Shown here in pieces: positions 1 through 8,414 of a stretch of 64,000 bases of DNA. The notes beneath the pieces were generated by a model. That model was not told the DNA's origin. It searched no databases and saw nothing but the letters and a program-made list of their open reading frames with translations. A program made the translations under genes and the position numbers. The stretch covers positions 62,001-126,000 of the forward strand of contig NZ_JBITIH010000019.1 in the NCBI RefSeq assembly GCF_044458865.1. The letters run 5' to 3'. Every line of letters begins with the position of its first letter. The stretch's first letter is position 1. This DNA is from Micromonospora_G sp044458865 (lineage in GTDB: Bacteria; Actinomycetota; Actinomycetes; Mycobacteriales; Micromonosporaceae).

Positions 1-565
1 GCTTGATCCCCAGATCCAGCGCGGCCACCGTGAACCGGTGCGTGCCCTCCGCCGCCACGGTGTACGGCTGCGCCGTGGTCACCTCCGCCGACAGGTCGGC
101 GCCGGTCATCTCCGGGGTGGCGCGGACCCGGGCCAGCAACGCCTTCGGGTCGTCGTCGAGGCTGGAGATGCCGACCCGCATGGCGCCGGAGTCGCGCAGG
201 TGGCGGGTGAGCGCCCGGGTGTCGACACCCGAGATGCCGACCACGCCCTCGGCGGCCAGCCGGTCCTCCAGACCGCCGGTGGCACGCCAGTTGGAACCGA
301 TCCGGGCCGGGTCGCGGACCACGTAACCGGCCACCCAGATCCGGCCGGACTCGTCGTCGTCGTGGTTGACCCCGGTGTTGCCGATGTGCGGCGCGGTCTG
401 CACCACCACCTGCCGGTGGTAGGACGGGTCGGTGAGCGTCTCCTGGTAGCCGGTCATGCCGGTGTTGAAGACCGCCTCACCGAAGGTCTCCCCCACACTG
501 CCGTACGCCTCACCGTGGAACGTCCGACCATCCTCCAGTACGAGGATCGCGGGCCTGCGTCGCAT
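1..565 (-). CDS. carA: Carbamoyl-phosphate synthase small subunit (partial, C-terminus off the window)
   Basis: This subunit hydrolyses glutamine and passes ammonia to CarB for carbamoyl phosphate, the shared precursor of pyrimidines and arginine. The visible N-terminal 188 residues begin MRRRPAILVLEDGRTFHGEA and carry the family segments GETFGEAVFNTGMTGYQE, TGVNHDDDES and GISGVDTRALTRHLR. The class I amidotransferase domain lies beyond the left edge. The ATG at 565-563 shares one base with the pyrC stop (TAATG), so it is translationally coupled as the last visible gene of pyrR-pyrB-pyrC-carA. Identification is firm; only the truncation by the window limits it. Confidence 0.95.
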   Translation of the reverse strand, partial: MRRRPAILVLEDGRTFHGEAYGSVGETFGEAVFNTGMTGYQETLTDPSYHRQVVVQTAPHIGNTGVNHDDDESGRIWVAGYVVRDPARIGSNWRATGGLEDRLAAEGVVGISGVDTRALTRHLRDSGAMRVGISSLDDDPKALLARVRATPEMTGADLSAEVTTAQPYTVAAEGTHRFTVAALDLGIK

Positions 566-1842
566 TATTTAACGGCCTTTCCGTCGAGTACTGTCGGCTC
601 GCCCCGCAGGAACGTGGCCATGATTCGGCCGGGCAGCACGGTGCCGGCGTACGGGGTGTTGCGGCTGCGGCTGGCCAGCTCAGCGGGGTCGACGGTACGG
701 CGAGCGGCCGGGTCGACCAGGGTGAGGTTGGCCACCGCTCCGGGCACCGGATCGTGCCCGTGCTCGGTCAGCCCGGCGATCCGGGCCGGAACCCGGGACA
801 TCCGCTCGGCGATCAGGTCCCAGCGCTCGCCGAGCACCGAGAGCAGCACCGGCAGGGCGGTCTCCAGCCCGAGCATGCCCGGCCGGGCGTACGCCCACTC
901 GCACTCCTTGTCCTCCAGGGCGTGCGGGGCGTGGTCGGTGGCGACCACGTCGATGATCCCCTCGACCAGCGCGGCGCGCAGGGCGGCCACGTCCGTGGCC
1001 GTACGCAGCGGCGGGTTGACCTTGAAGACCGGGTCGTAGCTGGCCGCCAGTTCGTCGGTGAGGAGCAGGTGGTGCGGGGTGACCTCGGCGGTTACCCGGA
1101 CGCCGCGCGCCTTGGCCTGGCGGAGCACCTCCACGCTGCCGGCGGTGGAGACGTGGCAGACGTGCAACCGGCTGCCGACGTGCTCGGCCAGGAGCACGTC
1201 CCGGGCGATGATCGCCTCCTCGGCGACGGCCGGCCAACCGGTCAGCCCGAGCCGGGTGGAGACCTCGCCCTCGTGCAGTTGGGCGCCCTCGGTCAGCCGG
1301 GGCTCCTCGGCGTGCTGCGCGATCACCCCGTCGAACGCCTTGACGTATTCCAACGCCCGGCGCATCAACCGTGGGTCGGCGACGCAGTGGCCGTCGTCGG
1401 AGAAGATCCGGACCCGAGCGGCCGAGTCGGCCATCGCGCCGAGTTCGGCCAGCCGCTCCCCGCCGAGCCCGACGGTGACCGCGCCGATCGGCTGCACGTC
1501 GACCAGTCCGGCCTCCCGACCGAGCCGCCAGACCTGCTCGACCACACCCGCGGTGTCCGCGACCGGCGAGGTGTTCGCCATGGCGCAGACGGCGGTGTAG
1601 CCGCCGAGCGCGGCGGCCCGGGAGCCGGACTCGACCGTCTCGGCGTCCTCCCGGCCCGGCTCGCGCAGGTGGGTGTGGAGGTCGACCAGACCGGGCAGGG
1701 CCACCAGCCCGTCCGCGTCCACCACGCGGGCGCCGCGCGGGTCGAGGCCACGGCCGGACTCCACCACCACGCCGTCGCGCAGCAGCAGGTCGGTCGGCTC
1801 GGCGCCGACCACCCGGGCTCCCTTGATCAGGTACGTGCTCAT
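565..1842 (-). CDS. pyrC: Dihydroorotase
   Basis: This enzyme cyclises N-carbamoyl-aspartate to dihydroorotate, the third step of pyrimidine synthesis, in the cytoplasm. The 425-residue protein is of class I amidohydrolase size. Near residue 55 it has the metal-binding DLHTHLREPG motif, in the middle HVCHVSTAGS, and late DHAPHALEDK, which carries the catalytic Asp. It lies 28 nt downstream of pyrB and overlaps carA by one base, so it is part of the pyr operon. All expected metal ligands are visible and nothing is unusual. Confidence 0.97.
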   Translation of the reverse strand: MSTYLIKGARVVGAEPTDLLLRDGVVVESGRGLDPRGARVVDADGLVALPGLVDLHTHLREPGREDAETVESGSRAAALGGYTAVCAMANTSPVADTAGVVEQVWRLGREAGLVDVQPIGAVTVGLGGERLAELGAMADSAARVRIFSDDGHCVADPRLMRRALEYVKAFDGVIAQHAEEPRLTEGAQLHEGEVSTRLGLTGWPAVAEEAIIARDVLLAEHVGSRLHVCHVSTAGSVEVLRQAKARGVRVTAEVTPHHLLLTDELAASYDPVFKVNPPLRTATDVAALRAALVEGIIDVVATDHAPHALEDKECEWAYARPGMLGLETALPVLLSVLGERWDLIAERMSRVPARIAGLTEHGHDPVPGAVANLTLVDPAARRTVDPAELASRSRNTPYAGTVLPGRIMATFLRGEPTVLDGKAVK

Positions 1843-1870
1843 TGCGGATCTCCCCCCGGAAGTGGACAGT

Positions 1871-2797
1871 TCACTGGTTCTTTCCCCCCAGGAGCAGGTA
1901 CAGGACGGCCATCCGGACGGAGACGCCGTTGGCGACCTGTTCGACGATGGTGGAACGGGGTGAGTCGGCGACCTCCGGGGCGATCTCCATGCCCCGGTTC
2001 ATCGGGCCGGGGTGCATGACGATCGCGTGCTCGGGCAGCCGGCGCATGCGCGGCCCGTCCAGGCCGTAGCGGCGGGCGTACTCGCGCGCGGAGGGGAAGT
2101 AGGAGTCAGCCATCCGCTCCCGCTGCACCCGGAGCATCATCACCACGTCGGCGCTGGGCAGGACGCTGTCCAGGTCGTACGAGACGTCGGTGCCGGGGGC
2201 GAGCGCGGCGGCGATGTCCACCGGGATCAGCGTCGGCGGACCGACCAGGGTGATCTTGGCCCCGAGGGTGGAGAGCAGCAGCACGTTGGAGCGGGCCACC
2301 CGGCTGTGCAGCACGTCGCCGACGACGGCGACCTGGAGGCCGGCGAGTCGGCCGAGCCGGGAGCGCATCGTGTACGCGTCCAGCAGCGCCTGGGTCGGGT
2401 GCTCGTGGGTGCCGTCGCCGGCGTTCACCACCACCCCGTCGACCCAGTTCGCCAGCCGGTGCGGGGCACCGGAGGCGGGGTGCCGGACCACCACGGCGTC
2501 GGCGCCCATCGCCTGGAGGGTCAGCGCGGTGTCCTTCAGGCTCTCGCCCTTGGAAACGCTCGAACCCTTGGCGGAGAAGTTGATCACGTCGGCGGAGAGC
2601 CGCTTCGCCGCCGCCTCGAACGAGATCCGGGTCCGGGTGGAGTCCTCGTAGAAGAGGTTGACCACGGTCCGGCCGCGCAGCGCGGGGAGCTTCTTCACCT
2701 CACGCCCGGCCACCGTCGCCATCTCGGCCGCGGTGTCCAGGATCCGGGTGGCGGTGGTGGCGTCCAGGTCGGCCCCGGAGAGCAGGTGCCTGATCAC
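1871..2797 (-). CDS. pyrB: Aspartate carbamoyltransferase catalytic subunit
   Basis: This enzyme joins carbamoyl phosphate and aspartate to give N-carbamoyl-aspartate, the committed step of pyrimidine synthesis. The 308-residue protein has the carbamoyl-phosphate loop EDSTRTRISFE, the KGSSVSKGESLKDT segment with the active-site Lys, HPTQALLDAYTM, and a late HPGPMNRG motif. No pyrI regulatory subunit is present, as expected where PyrR provides the control. Its ATG overlaps the pyrR stop by 4 nt (ATGA), so the two are translationally coupled. Confidence 0.97.
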   Translation of the reverse strand: MIRHLLSGADLDATTATRILDTAAEMATVAGREVKKLPALRGRTVVNLFYEDSTRTRISFEAAAKRLSADVINFSAKGSSVSKGESLKDTALTLQAMGADAVVVRHPASGAPHRLANWVDGVVVNAGDGTHEHPTQALLDAYTMRSRLGRLAGLQVAVVGDVLHSRVARSNVLLLSTLGAKITLVGPPTLIPVDIAAALAPGTDVSYDLDSVLPSADVVMMLRVQRERMADSYFPSAREYARRYGLDGPRMRRLPEHAIVMHPGPMNRGMEIAPEVADSPRSTIVEQVANGVSVRMAVLYLLLGGKNQ

Positions 2798-3378
2798 AGC
2801 GTGGGCCTCCCGAACAGTTTGACCTCGTCGGCACCGTCGACCTCGGCGAGCGTGACCTTGACGCTCTCCGACAGCGCGGTGGGGATGTTCTTGCCGACGT
2901 AGTCGGCCCGAATGGGTAGTTCGCGGTGGCCTCGGTCGACCAGCACCGCGAGCTGTACCGAACTGGGACGGCCCAGGTCGCTCAGCGCGTCCAGCGCGGC
3001 CCGGACCGAGCGGCCAGAGAAGAGGACGTCGTCGACCAGGATCACCCGCTTGCCGTCGATGCCGCCCGGCGGTACGTCGGTCGGGCCGATGGCCCGGGTC
3101 GCGTGCCGGCGAAGATCGTCCCGATAGAGCGTGATGTCGAGCACACCCACGGGTACGTCAATTCCCTCGAAGGTGCTGATCCGGGCAGCAAGCCGGCGGG
3201 CGAGCGGAACCCCTCGGGTGGGGATGCCGAGCAGCACGGTGTCGGCGGCACCCTGGGTCTTCTCCAGGATCTGGTGGGCGATCCGGTCGACCACGCGCTG
3301 CAGATCGGCGCTGGTCAGGATGACCTTCACAGACGGTGGCGATGCCACCGGAGGTTGGGCGGCCTGCGGGAAGGCCAC
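2794..3378 (-). CDS. pyrR: Bifunctional pyr operon regulator / uracil phosphoribosyltransferase
   Basis: PyrR senses UMP/UTP and binds pyr mRNA to lower expression; many members also make UMP from uracil and PRPP. The protein has the PRTase fold with GIPTRGVPLARRLA and the PRPP loop VILVDDVLFSGRSVRAALD. I chose the GTG at 3378-3376 because GGAAGGAGG sits about 7 nt upstream. The in-frame GTG at 3402 lies inside the RNA hairpin described separately and has no ribosome site. The result is 194 residues beginning VAFPQAAQPP. It is the first gene of the operon and overlaps pyrB by 4 nt. Confidence 0.95.
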   Translation of the reverse strand: MAFPQAAQPPVASPPSVKVILTSADLQRVVDRIAHQILEKTQGAADTVLLGIPTRGVPLARRLAARISTFEGIDVPVGVLDITLYRDDLRRHATRAIGPTDVPPGGIDGKRVILVDDVLFSGRSVRAALDALSDLGRPSSVQLAVLVDRGHRELPIRADYVGKNIPTALSESVKVTLAEVDGADEVKLFGRPTL

Positions 3379-3392
3379 GGCGGACCTCCTTC

Positions 3393-3410
3393 CCCGCCTC
3401 ACGGGACGGG
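3393..3410 (-). promoter_or_regulatory. Candidate PyrR-binding RNA hairpin before pyrR
   Basis: On the minus strand, positions 3408-3395 read CGTCCCGTGAGGCG, which agrees at 12 of 14 positions with the published PyrR anti-antiterminator consensus (ARUCCNGNGAGGYU, recalled). It is closed by a CCCG/CGGG stem at 3410-3407 and 3396-3393. The pyrR Shine-Dalgarno GGAAGGAGG follows at once. PyrR binding could therefore hide the ribosome site, which is the translational mode of control described in mycobacteria. The sequence match is direct; the function is inferred. Confidence 0.7.
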
Positions 3411-3606
3411 TCGTTAAAGGATGTCGGATCCGACCCGGACCGCATGCGGTCAGGCCGGGGGCTGATCACCACGTTACCAGCGGCCGGGCGACGAACCCGG
3501 GCGGGGCGCTGACCACCCGGTCAGCGAGGAGATTTCAGCTTCGTGACCACGATCTTGCCAACGGGAAGGTAACGAGCACTTGACCACCCGTCTCAATCCC
3601 CGTACC

Positions 3607-3621
3607 GTCACGCTCCGTAGC
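3607..3621. promoter_or_regulatory. Candidate BldD box upstream of bldD
   Basis: GTCACGCTCCGTAGC fits the Streptomyces BldD consensus NTnACnCWGnGTnAn (recalled) at all but two defined positions. It ends 42 nt before the bldD start. BldD represses its own promoter in Streptomyces, so autoregulation is the likely role. The match is imperfect and the box could be chance. Confidence 0.45.
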
Positions 3622-3663
3622 GACCGCTGGGGAGATCCCCGAGCCAGCACTGGGAGTGTCCGA

Positions 3664-4152
3664 ATGCCCTCTGAATACGCCAAGTCGTTGGGCGCCCGCC
3701 TGCGCTCTATCCGTCAGCAGCAGGGGCTGTCCCTGCAGGGGGTGGAGGAGAAGTCGAACGGGCGTTGGAAGGCCGTCGTCGTCGGGTCGTACGAGCGTGG
3801 TGACCGTGCGGTCACCGTCTCGCGCCTCGCCGAGCTGGCGGACTTCTACCGGGTGCCCGTGGCGGAACTGCTGCCGGACGGCAGCGGGGTCCGGCACGAG
3901 CCCACGAACAAGATCGTCCTGGACCTGGAGCGCCTCTACGACGAGGCCTCCGAGGAACTCGCGTACGTCGCCCGCTATGCCCGCGCGATCCAGCAGCAGC
4001 GTGGCGACTACAACGGTCGGGTGTTGTCGATCCGCGCGGACGACCTGCGCGCGCTCGCCATCGTCTACGACTCGTCCCCCTCCGGGCTGATCGAGCGGCT
4101 CACCGAGCACGGCGTCCTTGTCGCCGATCCTCGGGCGCTCTTCGCCTCCTGA
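3664..4152 (+). CDS. bldD: BldD developmental master regulator
   Basis: BldD is a DNA-binding repressor that holds back sporulation genes when dimerised by tetrameric cyclic-di-GMP. The 162-residue protein starts MPSEYAKSLGARLRSIRQ and has an N-terminal XRE helix-turn-helix containing the highly conserved GRWKAVVVGSYERGDRAVTV. The C-terminal domain holds the c-di-GMP motif as RGDYNG followed by RADD. I chose the ATG at 3664, matching the family N-terminus, over an upstream in-frame ATG at 3580 whose extra 28 residues look unrelated. It is transcribed alone, divergent from pyrR, with a candidate self-binding box upstream and a strong terminator downstream. Confidence 0.95.
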   Translation: MPSEYAKSLGARLRSIRQQQGLSLQGVEEKSNGRWKAVVVGSYERGDRAVTVSRLAELADFYRVPVAELLPDGSGVRHEPTNKIVLDLERLYDEASEELAYVARYARAIQQQRGDYNGRVLSIRADDLRALAIVYDSSPSGLIERLTEHGVLVADPRALFAS

Positions 4153-4168
4153 GCACGACCGCAGGAAC

Positions 4169-4203
4169 GCACCACCGCACCACCGCACCACCGCACCACC
4201 GCA
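4169..4203. repeat. Short tandem repeat (GCACCACC x4)
   Basis: Four perfect copies of the 8-bp unit GCACCACC and the start of a fifth lie between the bldD stop and its terminator. It is a simple-sequence tract likely to vary in copy number by slippage. No function is apparent. Confidence 0.8.
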
Positions 4204-4217
4204 CTGTGAACGACGAG

Positions 4218-4242
4218 AAGGGGCGCCCGTTGGGCGCCCCTT
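4218..4242. terminator. Bidirectional terminator between bldD and nusB
   Basis: AAGGGGCGCCC (4218-4228), loop GTT and GGGCGCCCCTT (4232-4242) form a perfect 11-bp stem between the converging bldD and nusB. The flanking A and T bases give a short T-run in both directions. Confidence 0.85.
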
Positions 4243-4267
4243 CCTCGTACGACGGTGACTGGCCCGC

Positions 4268-4702
4268 TCAGCGGGTGGCGTACTCGGCGATCCGGCCGAG
4301 GACCCCGTTGAGGAACCGAGGCGAGTCGTCGGTCGACATCTGCTTGGCCAACTCGACCGCCTCGCTGATCGCCACCGCGTCGTCGATCTCGTCGACGTAG
4401 AGCAACTCGTAGACCGCGATCCGGGCCAGGTTCCGGTCGACCACCGGCATCCGGTCCAGCGTCCAACCCTCGGTGTAGCTGGCGATCAGCTCGTCGATCC
4501 GGTCGAGCCGACCGGCCACCCCCTCGACCAGACCGATCGCATACTCCAGGTGGTCCGGCGGCGGCGGCGTCAGCCGCCGGAGGTACCCGGCAAGCACCTC
4601 GACCGGCGGCAGATCCCGCTGATCCGCCTCGTAAAGCACGTCCAGAGCCCGTTTGCGTGCCTTGCGGCGCGCGGGCATTGGTGACTTGGGGCCCTCGGCC
4701 AT
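4268..4702 (-). CDS. nusB: Transcription antitermination factor NusB
   Basis: NusB with NusE (S10) binds boxA RNA and supports antitermination, chiefly on rRNA operons. The 144-residue protein is a standard single all-helical NusB domain. It has RRKARKRALDVLYEADQRD near the N-terminus, then ASYTEGWTLDRMPVVDRNL, and later DAVAISEAVELAKQMSTDDS and FLNGVLGRIAE. Its ATG shares a base with the efp stop (TGATG), giving the coupled efp-nusB pair typical of actinobacteria. Confidence 0.96.
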   Translation of the reverse strand: MAEGPKSPMPARRKARKRALDVLYEADQRDLPPVEVLAGYLRRLTPPPPDHLEYAIGLVEGVAGRLDRIDELIASYTEGWTLDRMPVVDRNLARIAVYELLYVDEIDDAVAISEAVELAKQMSTDDSPRFLNGVLGRIAEYATR

Positions 4703-5259
4703 CAGCCGCGGCCGAGGTAACGGCCGTCGCGGGTGTCGACCTTGATCTTCTCACCGGTGGTGATGAAGAGCGGCACCTGCACCGTCGCACCGGTCTCCAC
4801 CGTCGCCGGCTTGTTGCCGCCGGTGGAACGGTCGCCCTGCAGACCCGGCTCGGTGTACGTGACCTCAAGGATCACGCTGGTCGGCAGCTCGATGTAGAGC
4901 GGCACGGACTCGTGGGTGGCCACGATCGCCTCGGCCTCGGGCAGCAGGTAGTTCGCCGCCTCGCCCACGGTGCCGCCGGGCACCTGGATCTGGTCGAAGG
5001 TCTCCAGGTCCATGAAGACGTAGTCTTCGCCGTCGGCGTAGAGGTACTGCATGGTCCGCTTGTCGACGGTGGCCGTCTCGACCTTGGTGCCCGCGTTGAA
5101 GGTCTTGTCGACGACCTTGCCGGACAGCACGTTCTTCAATGTGGTGCGGACGAAAGCACCGCCCTTGCCGGGCTTGACGTGCTGGAACTCCACGACAGCC
5201 CAGAGTTCGCCGTCGAGGTTGAGAACCAGACCGTTCTTGAGGTCGTTGGTGGTGGCCAT
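4702..5259 (-). CDS. efp: Translation elongation factor P
   Basis: EF-P binds ribosomes stalled on consecutive prolines and stimulates peptide bond formation. The 185-residue protein has the N-terminal KOW-like domain with the KPGKGGAFVRTTLKN loop, where the Lys of PGKG (about residue 32) is the position modified in other bacteria, and the C-terminal OB domains ending KVDTRDGRYLGR. Several proteins encoded nearby are very proline-rich, for example the large membrane protein at 21038-24088, so EF-P has clear local clients; that link is inference. It is coupled to nusB by a one-base overlap. Confidence 0.97.
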   Translation of the reverse strand: MATTNDLKNGLVLNLDGELWAVVEFQHVKPGKGGAFVRTTLKNVLSGKVVDKTFNAGTKVETATVDKRTMQYLYADGEDYVFMDLETFDQIQVPGGTVGEAANYLLPEAEAIVATHESVPLYIELPTSVILEVTYTEPGLQGDRSTGGNKPATVETGATVQVPLFITTGEKIKVDTRDGRYLGRG

Positions 5260-5427
5260 TTCCTGCCTTGATCTTCAATTGGCGGACAGACCCGCCAAGT
5301 CTACTTGCCGGGGACCGTTCCGCGCTGGCACGGGTACGGGCGGTTGATCGAGAGCGGACGCGCGGCGGTCACACCCCGGACAACTGACGGTCGAATCCAC
5401 GACATCCTTCACTGACAACGTGCACGG

Positions 5428-7020
5428 GTGCCGCACCCGGTCACCCGCCTCTCCGCGCTCGCCCGTTGCCGTGCTCTGGGGGTGGCTGGGGTGCTCCTGC
5501 TGGCTCTCGGCGCCGCCGGAACCGGCGCGCTGCCCTCCCGGAACCCCATCCCCGCACTGGCCGCCCTGGACGAGCTACGCCGCCACCCCGGCCCCGCCCT
5601 GGTCTGCGCCTCCTTCGGCCTCGCGTTGCTGGTCGCGGCCTGGTGGCGGCTGGGCGGCCTGGTCCGGGGCGCCCAGCCACCGACCCCCGGCGCGCTCCTC
5701 GTCACGCTCGCCCTGTGGGCGGCGCCACTGCTGGTCGCACCGCCGATGTTCAGCCGCGACGTCTACAGCTACCTGGCCCAGGGGGCCATGGTCGGCGCCG
5801 GACTGGACGTGTACGAACAGGGCCCAGCCACGCTCGGCGGCCCGCTGGCGGCGGAGGTCCCGGCGATCTGGCAACACACCACCACCCCGTACGGCCCGGT
5901 CTTCCTGCTCCTCGCCACCATGGTCGCCGCGGTCACCGGAACCCAGCTCGCCCTCGGCGTGATCGGCCTGCGACTGGTCGCGGCGGCCGGGGTGCTCCTG
6001 CTCGCCGCCGTCCTGCCGAGCCTGGCCCGGCGCTGTGGCGTCGACCCAGCCGCCGCGCTCTGGCTCGGGGTGCTCAACCCGCTGGTGCTGATCCACCTGG
6101 TCGGAGGGGCACACAATGACGCGCTGATGGTCGGGCTGCTCGGCGCCGGACTGGCCGCGACGATGGCCCGCTACCCCGCGCTCGGCACCGCGCTGCTGAC
6201 ACTGGCCGCGCTGGTCAAGGCACCGGCCGTGGTCGCCCTGGTCTTCGTGGCACCGCTCTGGGCCGGGCAGCTCGCCGGACGCTGGCGAACACCGCGTGCG
6301 CTCGCCGGCACCGCCGTGGTGGCGATCGGGACCACCGTCGTGGTGACCGCCGTGGCCGGCACCGGGTACGGCTGGATCGCCGCCCTGGACACCCCGGTCT
6401 CCGCCGCGAACTGGTCCCTCAGCAGTGCGCTGGGGCGGGCCACCCGGGCGCTGCTGGAGCTGATCGGCGCGGACGTCGCCCCACACGCGGTCTCCTTCTG
6501 GCGCTGGGCCGGCCTGGCCGTGGCGCTCGCCGCCGGGCTGCTCCTCTGGTTGCGCCGCGACGAACTCGGACCGGTGTACGCCCTCGGCCTCGGCCTCGGC
6601 GCGCTGGTGCTCTTCGGCCCGGCGATCCGACCCTGGTACCTGCTCTGGGGACTGGTTCCGGTCGCCGCCGCCGCGGCCGAGGGCCGGCTGCGCCGCTGGG
6701 CGGCACTCGCCTGCGCCGGGCTGGCCGTGATCATCCTGCCGGACGGGTTCGCCCCCGGCGTCGCGGAGCTCGGTCAGGCACTCCTCGGCGGCGGGCTCGC
6801 CGCGCTGCTGGTACTCGCGGTACGGCACCGGTCCATGCTCCTGCGCCACCTGACCGACACGTACCTGCTGCTGCACCGGTTCGCCGCGGGCACCCTGCTC
6901 CCGCCAGTTCCCGGTGCCACCGACCACCGCCGCCCCGCCGAGCCGCTGCCCGTCGAGCACGACGTGGTCCACCGACCGCGACCGGCAGCCACACCGTCAC
7001 CGTCGAGAGGAACCCGATGA
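5428..7020 (+). CDS. Polyprenol-phosphomannose-dependent alpha-1,6-mannosyltransferase family (MptB-like)
   Basis: GT-C glycosyltransferases of the MptA/MptB family use polyprenyl-phosphomannose on the outer membrane face to build the alpha-1,6 mannan core of lipomannan-like glycans. The 530-residue, roughly 13-helix protein has the loop motif FSRDVYSYLAQGAMVGAGLD, which carries the likely catalytic Asp, followed by YGPVFLL and GGAHNDALMVGLLGAG. The only plausible start is the GTG at 5428; its ribosome site is weak. The C-terminal 60 residues are soluble and Pro/Arg-rich. It overlaps the next mannosyltransferase by 4 nt. The pair sits between efp and aroQ, where many actinobacteria carry pepP instead. 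Confidence 0.8.
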   Translation: MPHPVTRLSALARCRALGVAGVLLLALGAAGTGALPSRNPIPALAALDELRRHPGPALVCASFGLALLVAAWWRLGGLVRGAQPPTPGALLVTLALWAAPLLVAPPMFSRDVYSYLAQGAMVGAGLDVYEQGPATLGGPLAAEVPAIWQHTTTPYGPVFLLLATMVAAVTGTQLALGVIGLRLVAAAGVLLLAAVLPSLARRCGVDPAAALWLGVLNPLVLIHLVGGAHNDALMVGLLGAGLAATMARYPALGTALLTLAALVKAPAVVALVFVAPLWAGQLAGRWRTPRALAGTAVVAIGTTVVVTAVAGTGYGWIAALDTPVSAANWSLSSALGRATRALLELIGADVAPHAVSFWRWAGLAVALAAGLLLWLRRDELGPVYALGLGLGALVLFGPAIRPWYLLWGLVPVAAAAAEGRLRRWAALACAGLAVIILPDGFAPGVAELGQALLGGGLAALLVLAVRHRSMLLRHLTDTYLLLHRFAAGTLLPPVPGATDHRRPAEPLPVEHDVVHRPRPAATPSPSRGTR

Positions 7021-8414
7021 GCCGACCGTGGACGCCCCGCCGGACCCGGGACCGGGTCCTGCTCGTCGCCGTACTGGTCGCGCTCTGCGCGCTCTTCCTG
7101 GCCACCGTCCCAGCGCACCGAGGCTTCTTCGACGTCGGGGTGTACCGGGGGGCGGTGACGTACTGGCTGCGTGACGGCGGTCAGCTCTACGACTACCTGC
7201 GCCCCGGCACCCGGTACGGTTTCACCTACCCGCCCTTCGCCGCGCTGGTGATGAGCCCGTTGTCGCTGCTGAGCTGGCCGGCGGCGATCGCGGCCAGCAT
7301 CGCGGTCAACGTGGCCGCCGCCACACTCGTCATCTACTGGCTGCTCGACCCGATCGCCCGCCGCCGGGGCTGGCCCCGCTGGTACGCCTTCGCGCTCACC
7401 GGCTGCGCCGTGGCGATCTTCGAACCGGTCCGGGACACCGTCAGCTTCGGTCAGGTCAACCTGCTCCTGCTGGTGCTCGTCCTGGCCGACGTGATGGCCT
7501 CCCGCACCGGCCGGGGGCGGCTCTGCGGCATCGGCATCGGCATCGCCTCGGCCATCAAACTCACCCCCGTGGTCTTCATCGGCTACCTGGTGCTCAGCGG
7601 ACGGTGGCGCGCCGCCGCGGTCGCCACCGGCACCGCCGCCACCGCCACCGGTGTCGCCGCCCTGCTCGCGCCCCACTCGTCCTACGTCTTCTGGACCGAG
7701 GCGCTGTGGCACACCGACCGGGTGGGGGACCTCGGCTACGTGTCGAACCAGTCGCTACAGGGGGTGCTGACGCGCTGGGACCCGCACCTGGGGCGGGGCG
7801 CCTGGCTCGCCGCGGTGCTCGTCGTCGTGGTGCTCTGGGCGGTCCGGGTACGCCAGGCCGCCCGTGCCGGCGACCCGCTCGCCGGTGCGGCCCTCACCGG
7901 AATCGTCGGCTGCCTGGTCAGCCCGATCACCTGGGTCCACCACCTGGTCTGGCTGCTGCCCGCGCTGGCGGTGCTCGGCGGCGCGGCGGTCGAGGCCGGA
8001 CCGGGCCAGCGGCGACGACGGCTCGGCACCGCCACCGCCGTGGCGTACGTCCTGCTCTGTAGCAGCGTGGTCTGGCTCTGGTGGGCCGACGCGAGCGGGG
8101 TGGACGGGCTGATCGGCGCCAACGCCTACGTCTGGATCGGGCTGGCCCTGCTCGTCGGACTGCCGATCGGCGGTCACCCGGTCGCCGGCCTACCCCTCGC
8201 CAGCCTGCCGATCGGCCGCCAGACGGTCGGCGAGGTGGAGCAGCGCCAACCGGTAGCCGTCGACACCCAACCCGGCGATCACACCGGTGGCGACCGCGGA
8301 GACGACCGAGTGGTGCCGGAACTCCTCCCGGGTGTGGATGTTGGAGATGTGCACCTCGACCAACGGGGCGCGGAGCAGGGCGCAGGCGTCCCGGACCGCG
8401 TACGAGTAATGTGA
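7017..8414 (+). CDS. GT87-family mannosyltransferase, with a tail read antisense to aroQ
   Basis: GT87 polyprenol-phosphomannose transferases typically add alpha-1,2-mannose branches to mannans. The 465-residue protein has about 11 hydrophobic helices, the early loop FFDVGVYRGAVTYWLRDGG with a conserved Asp, FTYPPFAALVMSP, and FGQVNLLLLVLVL. The 4-nt overlap with the MptB-like gene suggests the two work on one glycan. Odd: the last recognisable helix ends near residue 385, but no stop occurs until 8414. The final 75 or so residues are therefore the antisense of aroQ and look non-natural (Gln/Asp/Val-rich). A lost stop or frameshift near 8180 is possible. Confidence 0.75.
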   Translation: MSRPWTPRRTRDRVLLVAVLVALCALFLATVPAHRGFFDVGVYRGAVTYWLRDGGQLYDYLRPGTRYGFTYPPFAALVMSPLSLLSWPAAIAASIAVNVAAATLVIYWLLDPIARRRGWPRWYAFALTGCAVAIFEPVRDTVSFGQVNLLLLVLVLADVMASRTGRGRLCGIGIGIASAIKLTPVVFIGYLVLSGRWRAAAVATGTAATATGVAALLAPHSSYVFWTEALWHTDRVGDLGYVSNQSLQGVLTRWDPHLGRGAWLAAVLVVVVLWAVRVRQAARAGDPLAGAALTGIVGCLVSPITWVHHLVWLLPALAVLGGAAVEAGPGQRRRRLGTATAVAYVLLCSSVVWLWWADASGVDGLIGANAYVWIGLALLVGLPIGGHPVAGLPLASLPIGRQTVGEVEQRQPVAVDTQPGDHTGGDRGDDRVVPELLPGVDVGDVHLDQRGAEQGAGVPDRVRVM

